Notes: generated by a model from the sequence alone, not told the origin. Numbered from the stretch's first letter, positions 15,473-25,660 are shown. The stretch is 35,086 nt of DNA from Actinomycetota bacterium (GCA_019246335.1 JAFAQQ010000211.1:1-35086), one strand, 5' to 3'. Made by a program: numbers and translations.

Positions 15473-17623
15473 GTGCCCGAGCAGCGTGCGACCGGCGGCC
15501 CGCTTGGAGCGAGCGCGGGGGGTGACGACGCGATCCTCTCGCGGCTGCGCAAGCTCGAGTCGATCACCGAGGCCGCGCTCGCCAACCTGCGGCTCGACGA
15601 GCTTCTCGACGTGCTGCTCACCCGGTTGCGATCGGTCCTCGAGGTCGACACCGCGGCCGTCCTCCTGCTCGACGAGCAGACGAGCGAGCTCGTCGCCCGG
15701 GCGGCGAAGGGGATCGAGGAGGAGGTCGAGCAGGGGGTGCGGGTCCCGCTCGGCGCAGGGTTCGCCGGCCGTGTCGCCGCGGAGTCGCGGCCGATCTTCC
15801 TCGCAGACGTCCAGCCCACGGACGTGGTCAACCCGATCCTGATCGACAAGGGCATCCGTTCCCTGCTGGGCGTGCCGCTGCTCGTGGAGTCGAGGACGAT
15901 CGGGGTGCTGCACGTCGGCACCCTCACCCTGCGGACGTTCAGGCACGACGAGGCCGAGCTCCTCCAGGCGGCGGCGGACCGGATCGCCCTCGCGATCGAC
16001 CACGCGCGGCTGTACGACGCCGAGCGGCAGGCCCGGGCGGTCGCCGAGCGGCGGGCCGAGCAGGTGCACGACCTTCAGAGCATCACGGACGTCGCCCTGT
16101 CGCACCTCGCCATGGACGACACGCTGCTGGTCTCGATGCTCGATCGCGTGTGCGGCCTGCTCGATGCGGACACGGCGGCGATCCTCCTGCTCGACAGCGA
16201 GGGCGACGTCCTCGTGGTCCGGGCCGCGAAGGGGATCGAGGAGGAGGTCGAGCGCGGGCTGCGCATCCCGCTCGGCGGCGGCTTCGCCGGCCGGATCGCG
16301 GGCGAGCGGCGGCCGGTCGTGCTCGAGGACGTCGACCACGCCGAGGTGATGAACCCGATCCTCCACGACAAGGGCATCCGCTCGCTGCTCGGCGTCCCTC
16401 TCCTCGTGGAGGGAGAGCCGATCGGCGTGATGCACGTGGGCTCGCTCTCCCCGCGGTCGTTCACGGAGGAGCAGGTCAGCCTGATGGAGCTCGCCGCCGA
16501 CCGGATCGCGACGGCCATCGATCGCGCGCGCCAGCACAACGTCGCCGAGCAGCTGCAGCGCGCGCTGCTGCCGAGCGGCTTGCCGGAGATACCCGGCCTC
16601 AACATGGCCGCGAGCTACCACCCCGCAGCCGACGACGCCGACGTGGGCGGCGACTGGTACGACGTGCTGCAGCTGGGGTCCGGGCTCGTGGGCGTCGCCA
16701 TGGGCGATGTCGTGAGCCGGGGACTGCGAGCCGCGGCGTTCATGGGCGAGCTGCGGACTGCCCTCAGGGCCTACGCGATCGAGGGTGACCGGCCCGCGCG
16801 CGTCCTGACCCGCCTCGATCGCCTGGTTCGCGGCATGCGCGAGCGGGAGATGGCGACGGTCGCGTACGCGATCCTCGACTCCCGCACACGGGAGCTCACG
16901 TACTGCCTCGCCGGCCACCCGCCGCCGCTCGTGATCCCGGTCGAGGGCGAGCCCCGCTTCCTGCGAGCGCCCGCCTCGGCCCCGATCGGAGCGGTCGCCG
17001 CGCCGCGATACGAAGACTGCGATGCGAAGCTCGACGCACGCGACACGCTGCTCATGTACACGGACGGCCTGGTCGAGCACCGGGACCGCACGCTCGAGGA
17101 GGGGATGGCCGCGCTCGCCGAGGAGGCGCTGGCGCGTGGAGAGGAACCCGAGGAGCTCGTGTCCAGGCTGATGGGGCGCCTCGGGCGGTCGGCGGACGAC
17201 GTCGCCGCGCTGGCGGTGAGGCTCAGCGGCGTGGACCCGGAGCGGGTGGAGCTCCGGCTCCCGGCGGTGCCCGGCTCGCTCTCGCCGATGCGCGCCGCTC
17301 TCGGCGAGTGGCTCGCCGCGGCCGGCGCCCCCGACGACGACGCCTACGACGTGCTGATCGCCGCCGGCGAGGCGGCGGCGAACGCCGTCGAGCACGCCTA
17401 CGGCCCCGTGGACGCCGAGTTCGAGGTCGAGGGTCGCGTCACCGACGGCAGCGTCGTCCTTGCGGTGCGCGACAGCGGTCGCTGGCGGGAGCCGCGCGGG
17501 CAGCACCGCGGTCGCGGCCTGCTGCTCATGAGGGAATTGATGGATGATGTCCGTATCGACCGAGACGAACAGGGGACGGCGGTCGAGATGCGTCGGGCAC
17601 TCGTCCGCGGGGAGGCGACGTGA
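15473..17623 (+). CDS. Tandem-GAF SpoIIE-type PP2C phosphatase with C-terminal HATPase_c (anti-sigma kinase-like) domain
   Basis: Two GAF repeats each with AAKGIEEEVE(Q/R)G..PLG.GFAGR and DKGIRSLLGVPLLVE; PP2C motif DVGGDWYDVLQLGSGLVGVAMGDV; HATPase AAGEAAANAVEHAYG. Confidence 0.93.
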   Translation: MPEQRATGGPLGASAGGDDAILSRLRKLESITEAALANLRLDELLDVLLTRLRSVLEVDTAAVLLLDEQTSELVARAAKGIEEEVEQGVRVPLGAGFAGRVAAESRPIFLADVQPTDVVNPILIDKGIRSLLGVPLLVESRTIGVLHVGTLTLRTFRHDEAELLQAAADRIALAIDHARLYDAERQARAVAERRAEQVHDLQSITDVALSHLAMDDTLLVSMLDRVCGLLDADTAAILLLDSEGDVLVVRAAKGIEEEVERGLRIPLGGGFAGRIAGERRPVVLEDVDHAEVMNPILHDKGIRSLLGVPLLVEGEPIGVMHVGSLSPRSFTEEQVSLMELAADRIATAIDRARQHNVAEQLQRALLPSGLPEIPGLNMAASYHPAADDADVGGDWYDVLQLGSGLVGVAMGDVVSRGLRAAAFMGELRTALRAYAIEGDRPARVLTRLDRLVRGMREREMATVAYAILDSRTRELTYCLAGHPPPLVIPVEGEPRFLRAPASAPIGAVAAPRYEDCDAKLDARDTLLMYTDGLVEHRDRTLEEGMAALAEEALARGEEPEELVSRLMGRLGRSADDVAALAVRLSGVDPERVELRLPAVPGSLSPMRAALGEWLAAAGAPDDDAYDVLIAAGEAAANAVEHAYGPVDAEFEVEGRVTDGSVVLAVRDSGRWREPRGQHRGRGLLLMRELMDDVRIDRDEQGTAVEMRRALVRGEAT

Positions 17624-17976
17624 TCGGGGACCCGCTGAGCATCCGGCCGGAGCGCGACACGGTGGTCGCGGAGCTTCGGGGAGAGATCGACCTCTCGAAC
17701 GCCAAGACGATCGCCGGGGAGATCGGGTCGGCGGTACCGAACGACGCAGCGGGCGTCGTGCTCGACCTCGCCGATGTCACCTACCTCGACAGCTCCGGCG
17801 TTCACCTCATCTTCGACCTCAACGAGCGCCTGCACGGCCGTCAGCAACGCCTCGTCCTCACGCTGCCCGAGGGCTCGCGGATATCGCGCGTCCTCGAGCT
17901 CGTCAACGTGGAGGCCGTCGTGCCGATCGAGCGCACGGTCGACGCGAGCATCGACCGCGTGCACGCCGAGCCCTGA
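17620..17976 (+). CDS. STAS-domain anti-sigma factor antagonist
   Basis: VVAELRGEIDLSNAKTIAGEI...GVVLDLADVTYLDSSGVHLIFDLNERL. Start overlaps upstream stop (GTGA). Confidence 0.93.
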   Translation: MIGDPLSIRPERDTVVAELRGEIDLSNAKTIAGEIGSAVPNDAAGVVLDLADVTYLDSSGVHLIFDLNERLHGRQQRLVLTLPEGSRISRVLELVNVEAVVPIERTVDASIDRVHAEP

Positions 17977-17983
17977 CGACCCG

Positions 17984-18775
17984 ATGACCGACCAGCCACA
18001 GTCCCGCCGCCACGCCGGACGCCGCGCGCTCGTGACCGGTGGGGCGACCGGGATCGGACGGGCGACCGTCTCCCGCCTCGCCGCCGAGGGTGCGGTCGTG
18101 GTGGTCAACTACGTCGGCGGACCGGACGACGCCAACGAGCTCGTCGGGGAGGTGGGGAACGCCGGCGGGAGGGCGATCGCGATCGAGGCGGACGTCTCGA
18201 ACGAGGATCAGGTCGTCTCGATGTTCGCGCGCGCCCGCGACGAGCTTGGCGGACCCATCGACCTCCTCGTCAACAACGCCGGCATCGAGAAGCCGTTCCT
18301 CCTCGTCGACATGCCGCTCGACGAGTGGAGCAAGGTGATCGCGGTCAACCTCACGGGAGCGTTCCTGTGCGCGCGCGAGGCCGCGCGCGGCATGATCGAC
18401 GCGGGCGTCCCGGGCGCGATCGTGAACATGTCGAGCGTGCACGAGCAGATCCCCTGGGAGAAGTTCGGCCATTACTGCGCGAGCAAGGGCGGCATGAAGC
18501 TGTGGGCGGGCACGATCGCGAAGGAGCTCGCTCCGCACCGGATCCGTGTCGTGAACGTCGGACCGGGCGCCATCCTGACGCCGATCAACCGAGACCTGAT
18601 CGAGCATCCCGAAGAGAAGCGCAGGGTCGAGGCCGAGATCCCCTGGGGACGGCTCGGCAAGCCGGAGGAGATCGCGGCCGCGGTCGCTTGGCTCTCCGGC
18701 CCCGAGGCCGAGTACATCACCGGCACGACGATCTTCGTCGATGGCGGGATGACGCAGTACCCGGGCTTCATCTAG
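17984..18775 (+). CDS. SDR-family oxidoreductase (glucose 1-dehydrogenase-like)
   Basis: GRRALVTGGATGIGRATVSRLAAEGAVVVVNYVG; NNAG; YCASKGGMK; C-terminal GTTIFVDGGMTQYPGF. Confidence 0.94.
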   Translation: MTDQPQSRRHAGRRALVTGGATGIGRATVSRLAAEGAVVVVNYVGGPDDANELVGEVGNAGGRAIAIEADVSNEDQVVSMFARARDELGGPIDLLVNNAGIEKPFLLVDMPLDEWSKVIAVNLTGAFLCAREAARGMIDAGVPGAIVNMSSVHEQIPWEKFGHYCASKGGMKLWAGTIAKELAPHRIRVVNVGPGAILTPINRDLIEHPEEKRRVEAEIPWGRLGKPEEIAAAVAWLSGPEAEYITGTTIFVDGGMTQYPGFI

Positions 18776-18822
18776 AGGCGGAACCCGCATCCCTCTCGCT
18801 GGCCGTCGTTCAGGCGGCTCCG

Positions 18823-19716
18823 GTGAAGGAACTCGCGCCGGGGACGGCGAATCACCCTCGCGTGAGCCGGTCGGACACCAGCGCGCTGACCCTCTCGTCC
18901 GAGATCCGCCAGCGCTTCGACGAATTCTCCCGCTCGCAGAAGGACGTGGGGCAGTACATCGTCGACCACCTCGACGAGGCCGCCTTCCACACCGCCGAGG
19001 AGCTCGCGCGGCGCGCGAACACGTCGAGCTCGACCGTCGTGCGTTTCGCGCAGGCGCTCGGCTTCGAGGGGTTCCCCGAGCTCCAGGGCGCGGCGCGCGA
19101 CGAGTACCGGCGCGCGCGTGGCGACAGCACCGAGGGTGTCGAGGCGCTCGAGACGCCGCCGCTCTTCCCGATCGACCAGACGGAGCTCGAGGCGGCGCTC
19201 GCGGCTGACCACGTGAACATCGCCGAGACGGCGCGAAGGATCGACCGCGACGAGGTGGCCGCGGCCATCGAGGCGATCTCGCGCTCCGAGCACACGCTCC
19301 TCTGCGGGACCGACCAGATGGCGTTCTTCGCGAGCTACCTGCGGCATCTGCTGATGCTCCTCGACTTCCGCTGCGAGGTCGTGGCGAGCCCGAGCCAGGA
19401 GGGACTCGCCCGGCTTGGTCGCATCGACGAGAGCACGCTCGTGGTCGGGTTCTCCGCGGGCAGGCCGCATCCGCTCGTCGTCCGCGCCATGAAGCTGGCG
19501 CGCCACCGGCGCGCCAAGACGATCGCGATAGCGGACGCCACGCTGTCCGAGGTCGCGAAGCTGGCGGACCAGCGGCTCTACTACTCGTCCAACAGCCCGG
19601 CGTTCGTGCGCTCGCACGCCGCCCTGCTCTCACTGATCCAGGCCGTCGCCTACGGGGTGTACGCGCTCGACGAGTCGGCTTACGCCGACCGGATCAAGGC
19701 ATTCCGGCTCAAGTAG
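18823..19716 (+). CDS. MurR/RpiR-family transcriptional regulator (HTH + SIS)
   Basis: SEIRQRFDEFSRSQKDVGQYIVDHLDEAAFHTAEELARRANTSSSTVVRFAQALGFEGFPELQ; SIS-type region with VVGFSAGRPHPLVVRAMKLA. GTG start at 18823 or 18862. Confidence 0.9.
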   Translation: MKELAPGTANHPRVSRSDTSALTLSSEIRQRFDEFSRSQKDVGQYIVDHLDEAAFHTAEELARRANTSSSTVVRFAQALGFEGFPELQGAARDEYRRARGDSTEGVEALETPPLFPIDQTELEAALAADHVNIAETARRIDRDEVAAAIEAISRSEHTLLCGTDQMAFFASYLRHLLMLLDFRCEVVASPSQEGLARLGRIDESTLVVGFSAGRPHPLVVRAMKLARHRRAKTIAIADATLSEVAKLADQRLYYSSNSPAFVRSHAALLSLIQAVAYGVYALDESAYADRIKAFRLK

Positions 19717-19773
19717 CGCCCCCCGCCGCCGGCGCACCGATCCCTTCCCGGTCGCCCCGCGGCCGCCGTTAAC

Positions 19774-20667
19774 ATGGCTGAAGTGAAGGACACGGCGACG
19801 TTCAGAGTCAAGGCAGGCCTCGCGGAGATGCTCAAGGGCGGGGTGATCATGGACGTCGTCACCGCAGAGCAGGCGCGGATCGCCGAGGCCGCGGGGGCCG
19901 TCGCCGTCATGGCGCTCGAGCGGGTGCCGGCGGACATCCGGGCCGCCGGGGGAGTGGCGCGGATGGCGGACCCGACGAAGATCGAGGAGATCCAGGGCGC
20001 CGTGACGATCCCGGTCATGGCGAAGGCCCGCATCGGGCACTTCGCCGAGGCGCAGGTGCTCGAGGCGCTCGAGGTCGACTACGTGGACGAGTCCGAGGTG
20101 CTGACGCCGGCGGACGAGTCGAACCACATCGACAAGTGGGCGTTCAACGTGCCGTTCGTCTGCGGCGCCACGAATCTCGGGGAGGCGCTCCGCCGCATCG
20201 CCGAGGGCGCCGCGATGATCAGGACCAAGGGCGAGGCAGGCACCGGCAACGTGGTGGAGGCCGTCCGGCACATGCGGGCGATACAGGGCGAAGTACGCCG
20301 GCTCGGCTCACTCGACCCGGCCGAGCTGCCATCCGCGGCGAAGGCGCTCCAGGCCCCGCTCGACCTTGTCCGGATGGTCGTCGAGAAGCGCGGCCTTCCC
20401 GTCGTGAACTTCTCGGCGGGCGGCATCGCGACGCCGGCGGACGCCGCGTTGATGATGCAGCTCGGCGCGGAGGGCGTGTTCGTGGGCTCCGGGATCTTCA
20501 AGTCCGAGGACCCCGAGCGCACCGCGAACGCGATCGTCGAGGCCACGACGCACTTCGACGACCCGGCGCGCGTGGCGGGGGCGTCCCGCGACCTGGGAGC
20601 GGCGATGGCCGGCATCGAGATCGCGGCGCTCGGGGACGACGGGCTGATCCAGACGCGCGGCTGGTAG
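19774..20667 (+). CDS. pdxS: Pyridoxal 5'-phosphate synthase lyase subunit PdxS
   Basis: [58 protein letters not shown]...[33 protein letters not shown]. Confidence 0.98.
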   Translation: MAEVKDTATFRVKAGLAEMLKGGVIMDVVTAEQARIAEAAGAVAVMALERVPADIRAAGGVARMADPTKIEEIQGAVTIPVMAKARIGHFAEAQVLEALEVDYVDESEVLTPADESNHIDKWAFNVPFVCGATNLGEALRRIAEGAAMIRTKGEAGTGNVVEAVRHMRAIQGEVRRLGSLDPAELPSAAKALQAPLDLVRMVVEKRGLPVVNFSAGGIATPADAALMMQLGAEGVFVGSGIFKSEDPERTANAIVEATTHFDDPARVAGASRDLGAAMAGIEIAALGDDGLIQTRGW

Positions 20668-20674
20668 CGCCCTC

Positions 20675-21244
20675 GTGACGATCGGCGTCCTCGCCCTCCA
20701 GGGCGACTTCGAGGCACACGCCGACCTTCTCGCCGCGCTCGGCGCGGACGCGCGCGCCGTGCGCACGCCGGAGGAGTTGAGCGACCTCGACGGCCTGGTC
20801 CTGCCCGGCGGCGAGTCGACCACGATGACGCTCGGGATCGAGCGCGAGCGCCTCGCCGGGCCCCTCCGGGAGCTGATCCGGTCAGGGACGCCGACGCTCG
20901 CGACGTGCGCAGGGCTGATCGTGCTCGACCGCCAGCACCTGGGGATCCTGGACGTCACGACCAGGCGCAACGCCTTCGGCCGCCAGGTACGCAGCTTCGA
21001 GACGCAGATCGACCTTGCGGGGATGCCCGGGGGGCCGCTGTGCGCGGTGTTCATCCGCGCCCCCTGGGTCGAGGAGGCCGGTCCGGGGGTCGAGGTGCTC
21101 GCGGAGGTCGACGGCCACCCGGTGGCCGTGCGGCAAGCCAACGTCCTGGCGGTAGCCTTCCATCCCGAGCTGACCGAGGACACCCGTCTTCACCGCTGGC
21201 TCCTGGACTCCGTGTCCGCGCCGCGTGCGAGGACGGCGGCGTGA
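20675..21244 (+). CDS. pdxT: Pyridoxal 5'-phosphate synthase glutaminase subunit PdxT
   Basis: IGVLALQGDFEAHADLLAALGA; LVLPGGESTTM; PTLATCAGLIVL; AVAFHPELTEDTRLH. GTG start. Confidence 0.97.
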   Translation: MTIGVLALQGDFEAHADLLAALGADARAVRTPEELSDLDGLVLPGGESTTMTLGIERERLAGPLRELIRSGTPTLATCAGLIVLDRQHLGILDVTTRRNAFGRQVRSFETQIDLAGMPGGPLCAVFIRAPWVEEAGPGVEVLAEVDGHPVAVRQANVLAVAFHPELTEDTRLHRWLLDSVSAPRARTAA

Positions 21245-22344
21245 GGGACCAGCGCGCCGAGGCGCTCGCGCGCATCCTCGTCCAGTACTCGGCGGCGGTG
21301 AAGGAGGGCGACGTCTGCGTGATCCAGTCGACCACGATCGCCGAGCCGCTCGTCCAGACGGTCTACGAGGAGGTCCTTCGTGCGGGAGGCCTGCCGATCA
21401 TGCAGCTCTCCACCGAGGGGGCCATGCCCGCGTTCTACGAGCTCGCGTCGGACGCGCAGCTCGATTGGCTGCCGCCCACCGCGCTCTGGGTCGCCGAGCA
21501 CTCGGACGTTCGGATCGTGATCATGGCCGAGGCGAACGCGCGCGAGCTCTCGCAGGCCGACCCGAAGAAGCAGGCGCGGGCGCAGAAGGCGCGCAGGCCG
21601 CTCATGGAGACGATGATGAAGCGCTCCGCGGCGGGTGAGCATCGCTGGGCGCTCACGCTTTTCCCGACCCACGCGTACGCGGCGGAGGCTGGCATGTCGC
21701 TCGCCGCCTACGAGGACTTCTACTACGCCGCCTGCCTGGCGAACGACCCCGATCCCGTCACCGCGTGGCAGCGGCAGTCCGACGAGGTCAAGCGGCTGAC
21801 CGAGTGGATGCAGGGAAAGGAGGAGGTGCGCGTGAGGTGCCCGGGCACCGACGTGCGGCTGGGGGTGGCGGGCCGGACCTTCATCCCGTGCTTCGGCCAG
21901 CACAACATGCCCGACGGCGAGTTCTTCACGGCGCCGGTGGAGGATTCGGTCGAGGGCGAGGTGAGCTTCTCGTTCCCGGCTACCTACGGCGGCCGTGAGG
22001 TCTCCGGCGTCCGCTTCCGTTTCTCGGGCGGTCGCGTCGTCGACGCCACCGCGGAGCGCGGCGAGGATTTCCTGATCGAGATGCTCGACAGCGACGACGG
22101 AGCTCGCCGGCTCGGCGAGCTCGGGATCGGCACCAACTACGGCATCGCGACGGGCACGAAGGAGATCCTGCTCGACGAGAAGATCGGAGGGACGGTGCAC
22201 ATGGCGGTGGGCGCCAGCTACCCCGAATCGGGCGGCGTCAACGAGTCGGCGGTGCACTGGGACTTCGTGTGCGACCTGCGCCGGGGCGGCACGATCGAGG
22301 TGGACGGGACGGAGGTCCAGCGCGACGGCCGGTTCGTCATCTGA
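21241..22344 (+). CDS. Aminopeptidase, thermophilic M29-type metalloprotease
   Basis: RAEALARILVQYSAAVKEGDVCVIQSTTIAEPLVQTVYEEVLRAGG...NMPDGEFFTAPVEDSVEGEVSFSFPA; IGTNYGIATGTKEILLDEKIGGTVHMAVGASYPESGGVNESAVHWDFVCD. GTG start overlaps pdxT stop. Confidence 0.95.
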   Translation: MRDQRAEALARILVQYSAAVKEGDVCVIQSTTIAEPLVQTVYEEVLRAGGLPIMQLSTEGAMPAFYELASDAQLDWLPPTALWVAEHSDVRIVIMAEANARELSQADPKKQARAQKARRPLMETMMKRSAAGEHRWALTLFPTHAYAAEAGMSLAAYEDFYYAACLANDPDPVTAWQRQSDEVKRLTEWMQGKEEVRVRCPGTDVRLGVAGRTFIPCFGQHNMPDGEFFTAPVEDSVEGEVSFSFPATYGGREVSGVRFRFSGGRVVDATAERGEDFLIEMLDSDDGARRLGELGIGTNYGIATGTKEILLDEKIGGTVHMAVGASYPESGGVNESAVHWDFVCDLRRGGTIEVDGTEVQRDGRFVI

Positions 22345-22410
22345 CAACCGGGGCCCGTACGCCCGCAAATAGCGCCCATTTGGAGCGTTAGCGTCCCGGT
22401 GGGGCGGGTA

Positions 22411-22450
22411 CCTCCCATCTGGGGTCGGCAAGCGGCCCCTGGACGGGAGG
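22411..22450 (+). promoter_or_regulatory. Leader hairpin fully masking the Shine-Dalgarno of the 22457 small ORF
   Basis: CCTCCC (22411-22416) pairs with SD GGGAGG (22445-22450); inner GGGG (22421-22424) pairs with CCCC (22436-22439). ATG at 22457. Confidence 0.5.
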
Positions 22451-22456
22451 CGAGAG

Positions 22457-22657
22457 ATGACAGTCGAGCAGGCGCCCAGCACCCGACCCAGGGTCACCCT
22501 GCGCGATCGCAGGCGCTATGACCCCCGTCGCCTGACGGACAGGCGAGTCGACGCGGCGCGCGAATGGCTCGGCCGCTTCGCCCCGAGCGGGGGCGGCGGC
22601 GGGGCGGGTGTGCGCCCGGCGGACCGCCGCAACGGCCACGAGCGGGCGCGCCGCTAG
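22457..22657 (+). CDS. Small Arg-rich hypothetical protein (66 aa)
   Basis: ATG 6 nt after a consensus SD (GGGAGG); MTVEQAPSTRPRVTLRDRRRYDPRRLTDRRVDAAREWLGRFAPSGGGGG... Coding status uncertain because of length. Confidence 0.5.
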   Translation: MTVEQAPSTRPRVTLRDRRRYDPRRLTDRRVDAAREWLGRFAPSGGGGGAGVRPADRRNGHERARR

Positions 22658-22683
22658 TTCGGGCACGCCTAGACTCGGCCGTC

Positions 22684-23436
22684 GTGGCGGGTCACTCCAA
22701 GTGGGCGCAGATCAAGCACAAGAAGGCGGTTACGGACGCGCGCCGCGGCGCGGAGTTCACGAAGCTCGCTCGCGCGATCCAGGTCGCGGCCCGGGACGGG
22801 GGCGCCGACCCGGCCGGTAACGCGTCCCTCGCCAATGCCGTCCAGAAGGCGAAGGACGCAGGGATGCCGAAGCAGAACATCGAACGGGCGATCGCGAAGG
22901 GGACGGGCGCCGACACCGACGCCGCGGCGATCGAGACCGTCGTCTACGAGGGCTACGGCCCGGGCGGGGTGGCGATTCTCGCCGAAGCGCTCACCGACAA
23001 CCGCAACCGGACCGGCTCCGAGATCCGGCACATCTTCTCGAGGACCGGGGGGAACCTGGGCGAGCCCGGCTCCGTCGCCTGGCAATTCGAGAAGAAGGGC
23101 GTCGTCCTGGTGGACGCGTCGAGCGCCTCCGAGGACGACCTGATGGTCGCGATCGACGCCGGCGCCGAGGACGTCGCCGAGGACGAGAGCGTGTACGAGG
23201 TCGTCACCGCGCCGGCGGACCTGCAGGCCGTCCGCGATGCGCTCGCGAGCGCCGGAATCGGGATCGAGTCCGCGGAGCTGACGATGCGGCCGACGAGCCG
23301 CGTCGACGTAGACGAGGCCCAGGTGGGCTCGCTGATGCGCCTGATCGAGGCGCTCGAGGAGCACGACGACGTGAACGCCGTGCACTCGAACTTCAACGTG
23401 GACGCGGCGGTCCTCGAGCGAGTCGCGGCCGCCTGA
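22684..23436 (+). CDS. yebC: YebC/PmpR-family transcriptional regulator / TACO1-like translation factor
   Basis: MAGHSKWAQIKHKKAVTDARRGAEFTKLARAIQVAARDGGADPAGNASLANAVQKAKDAGMPKQNIERAIAKGTG; GTG start 22684. Confidence 0.97.
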   Translation: MAGHSKWAQIKHKKAVTDARRGAEFTKLARAIQVAARDGGADPAGNASLANAVQKAKDAGMPKQNIERAIAKGTGADTDAAAIETVVYEGYGPGGVAILAEALTDNRNRTGSEIRHIFSRTGGNLGEPGSVAWQFEKKGVVLVDASSASEDDLMVAIDAGAEDVAEDESVYEVVTAPADLQAVRDALASAGIGIESAELTMRPTSRVDVDEAQVGSLMRLIEALEEHDDVNAVHSNFNVDAAVLERVAAA

Positions 23437-23478
23437 GGGCGCCGGCAGGCGTCCGCCCTCCCGCGCAGAATCAAGGCG

Positions 23479-23979
23479 GTGGTGGTCGTCATCGGCATAG
23501 ACCCGGGCGCCGCGAACACCGGCTACGGGGTGGTCCTCTCCCGCGCCGGCAGGCTCGCCGCGCTCGAGGGCGGCGTCATCGAGACCTCCGCGAGCGAGCC
23601 ACTCGAGCGCCGGCTCGCCCGCATCCACGCCCGCGTCTGCGACCTGATCGCGCAGCACGAGCCGGACGCGATGGCGGTCGAGGACGTCTTCTTCGGGCAG
23701 AACGCGCGCACCGCGTTCTCCGTGGGGCAGGCGCGAGGCGCCGCGCTGCTGTCCGCCGGGATGGCGGGCGTGCCGTGCTACTCGTACACACCCCAGGCTG
23801 TGAAGCAGGCCGTCTGCGGCTCGGGTCGCGCCGAGAAGGACCAGGTTCAGCGGATGGTCGGCGCCCTCCTCGCGCTGCCCGAGCCCCCTGAGCCCGACCA
23901 CGCCGCGGACGCGCTCGCGGTGGCGATCTGCCACGCGAACGTCGCCCGGCCCGCTGCGGCGACCGGGGGCGTGCCGTGA
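23479..23979 (+). CDS. ruvC: Holliday junction resolvase RuvC
   Basis: VIGIDPGAANTGYGVV; MAVEDVFFGQNARTAFSVGQARGAALL; YTPQAVKQAVCGSGRAEKDQVQRMV; DHAADALAVAICH. Confidence 0.98.
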   Translation: MVVVIGIDPGAANTGYGVVLSRAGRLAALEGGVIETSASEPLERRLARIHARVCDLIAQHEPDAMAVEDVFFGQNARTAFSVGQARGAALLSAGMAGVPCYSYTPQAVKQAVCGSGRAEKDQVQRMVGALLALPEPPEPDHAADALAVAICHANVARPAAATGGVP

Positions 23980-24551
23980 TCGCCTCGGTGCGCGGGGAGG
24001 TGACCGTCCGCCGGCCCGACCACGTGGTCATCGAGTCAGGCGGCGTGGGCTACCGGCTGGCGGTATCGGCCCAGACGCTGCGGTCGGTGCCTGCGGCCGG
24101 TGAGGAGGCCCTGCTCCACGCGCATCTCGTGGTGCGCGACGACGGCATGCAGCTCTTCGGCTTCGCCTCGGAGGACGAACGCGAGCTGTTCCTGATGCTC
24201 GTCGGAGTGCAGGGGGTCGGTCCCAAGGTCGCGCTCGCCGTGCTCTCGGGCGGCAGCCCGCGCGAGCTCATGGGCGCCATCGCGGCGGGCGACGCAGCTC
24301 GGTTCCAGGCCGCCCCCGGGATCGGCAAGCGCACCGCCGAGCGGATCATCGTGGAGCTGCGGGAGAAGGTCGCCGGAGAGGCCACCTCCGATGCCCTGCG
24401 GATCACCCGATCGGACGACCCGCGCACGCTCGCCCGCGAGGGCCTCGTGGGCCTGGGCTTCGCGCCCGCCGAGGCCGACCAGCTGCTCGACTCGGCCGAT
24501 GGCGACACTCCGGAGGACCTCATCGCCGCGGCGCTCAAGGCGTCACGTTGA
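23976..24551 (+). CDS. ruvA: Holliday junction DNA helicase subunit RuvA
   Basis: [65 protein letters not shown]. 4 nt overlap with ruvC. Confidence 0.98.
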   Translation: MIASVRGEVTVRRPDHVVIESGGVGYRLAVSAQTLRSVPAAGEEALLHAHLVVRDDGMQLFGFASEDERELFLMLVGVQGVGPKVALAVLSGGSPRELMGAIAAGDAARFQAAPGIGKRTAERIIVELREKVAGEATSDALRITRSDDPRTLAREGLVGLGFAPAEADQLLDSADGDTPEDLIAAALKASR

Positions 24552-25594
24552 GCGACGTGGTCGGCATCCGGACCCCCGGCGTCGAGCGCCTCCAGGATGC
24601 GTCGAGCCTCGCGCCGGACGAGGAGCTCGACCGCTCGTTGCGCCCCCGCCGCCTCGCCGACTTCGTCGGTCAGCGGCAGGTGAGCGAACAGCTCTCGGTG
24701 TTCATCGAGGCCGCCCGCGGGCGCGGTGAGCCGCTCGACCACGTGCTCCTGGCGGGGCCGCCGGGGCTCGGCAAGACCTCGCTCGCTCAGATCGTCGCGG
24801 CAGAGCTCGGCGTGCCGTTCACGCAGACCGCGGGGCCGGCGCTCGAGCGCAAGGGGGACGTGGCCGCTTTCCTGACCGCGCTCGAGCCCGGCTCAGTGTT
24901 CTTCGTCGACGAGATCCATCGCCTTCCGCGCGCGCTCGAGGAGACGTTCTACCCCGCGATGGAGGATCGCCGACTGCCGATCACCGTCGGCCAGGGCGCC
25001 GGCGCACGGGTGGTCACGCTGGACCTTCCGCCGTTCACGATGATCGGCGCCACGACCAGGACGGGGCTCCTGACGACGCCGCTGCGCGACCGCTTCGGCG
25101 TGACCCACCGCCTCGAGCTGTACCCCCCGGAGGAGCTCGCCCGAATCGTCCTGCGCTCGGCGCGCATCCTCGGCGTCGACATCGACGAGGGCGGCGCGCG
25201 CGCCATCACGTCGCGCTCGCGCGGCACGCCGCGAGTGGCCAACCGGCTCCTGAAGCGCGTACGCGACTTCGCCGAGGTCCGCAGGGCCGGCGCGGTCGAC
25301 GAGCCCGTCGCCGTGGCGGCGCTTGACATGCTCGAGGTCGACTCGGCCGGGCTCGACAGGCTCGACCGCGACATCCTGCGCGCGATCGTCGAGAAGTTCG
25401 AGGGCGGTCCGGTGGGCCTCTCCACGCTCGCCGTCGCCGTCTCGGAGGAGGCCGACACCCTCGAGGACGTCTACGAGCCCTATCTGCTGCAGCGCGGCTT
25501 CGTCAAACGGACGCCGCGCGGGCGCGTGGCCACGGCGGCCGCGTGGGAGCACCTCGGCATGGAGCCGCCGCGGGCCGCGGCGCGCCTGTTCTGA
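24548..25594 (+). CDS. ruvB: Holliday junction DNA helicase subunit RuvB
   Basis: [83 protein letters not shown]. Confidence 0.99.
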   Translation: MSDVVGIRTPGVERLQDASSLAPDEELDRSLRPRRLADFVGQRQVSEQLSVFIEAARGRGEPLDHVLLAGPPGLGKTSLAQIVAAELGVPFTQTAGPALERKGDVAAFLTALEPGSVFFVDEIHRLPRALEETFYPAMEDRRLPITVGQGAGARVVTLDLPPFTMIGATTRTGLLTTPLRDRFGVTHRLELYPPEELARIVLRSARILGVDIDEGGARAITSRSRGTPRVANRLLKRVRDFAEVRRAGAVDEPVAVAALDMLEVDSAGLDRLDRDILRAIVEKFEGGPVGLSTLAVAVSEEADTLEDVYEPYLLQRGFVKRTPRGRVATAAAWEHLGMEPPRAAARLF

Positions 25595-25660
25595 AGCCGG
25601 ATTCGGCGGGTAGGGGCCCGGCGCGGCGCAGCTGGTGCGAATGCCTAACCTAATGAGGCG

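Noticed and set aside
15359-17506. 715-aa minus-strand ORF antisense to the GAF/SpoIIE gene
   Set aside because: Shadow ORF; sense strand has unambiguous GAF, PP2C and HATPase motifs.
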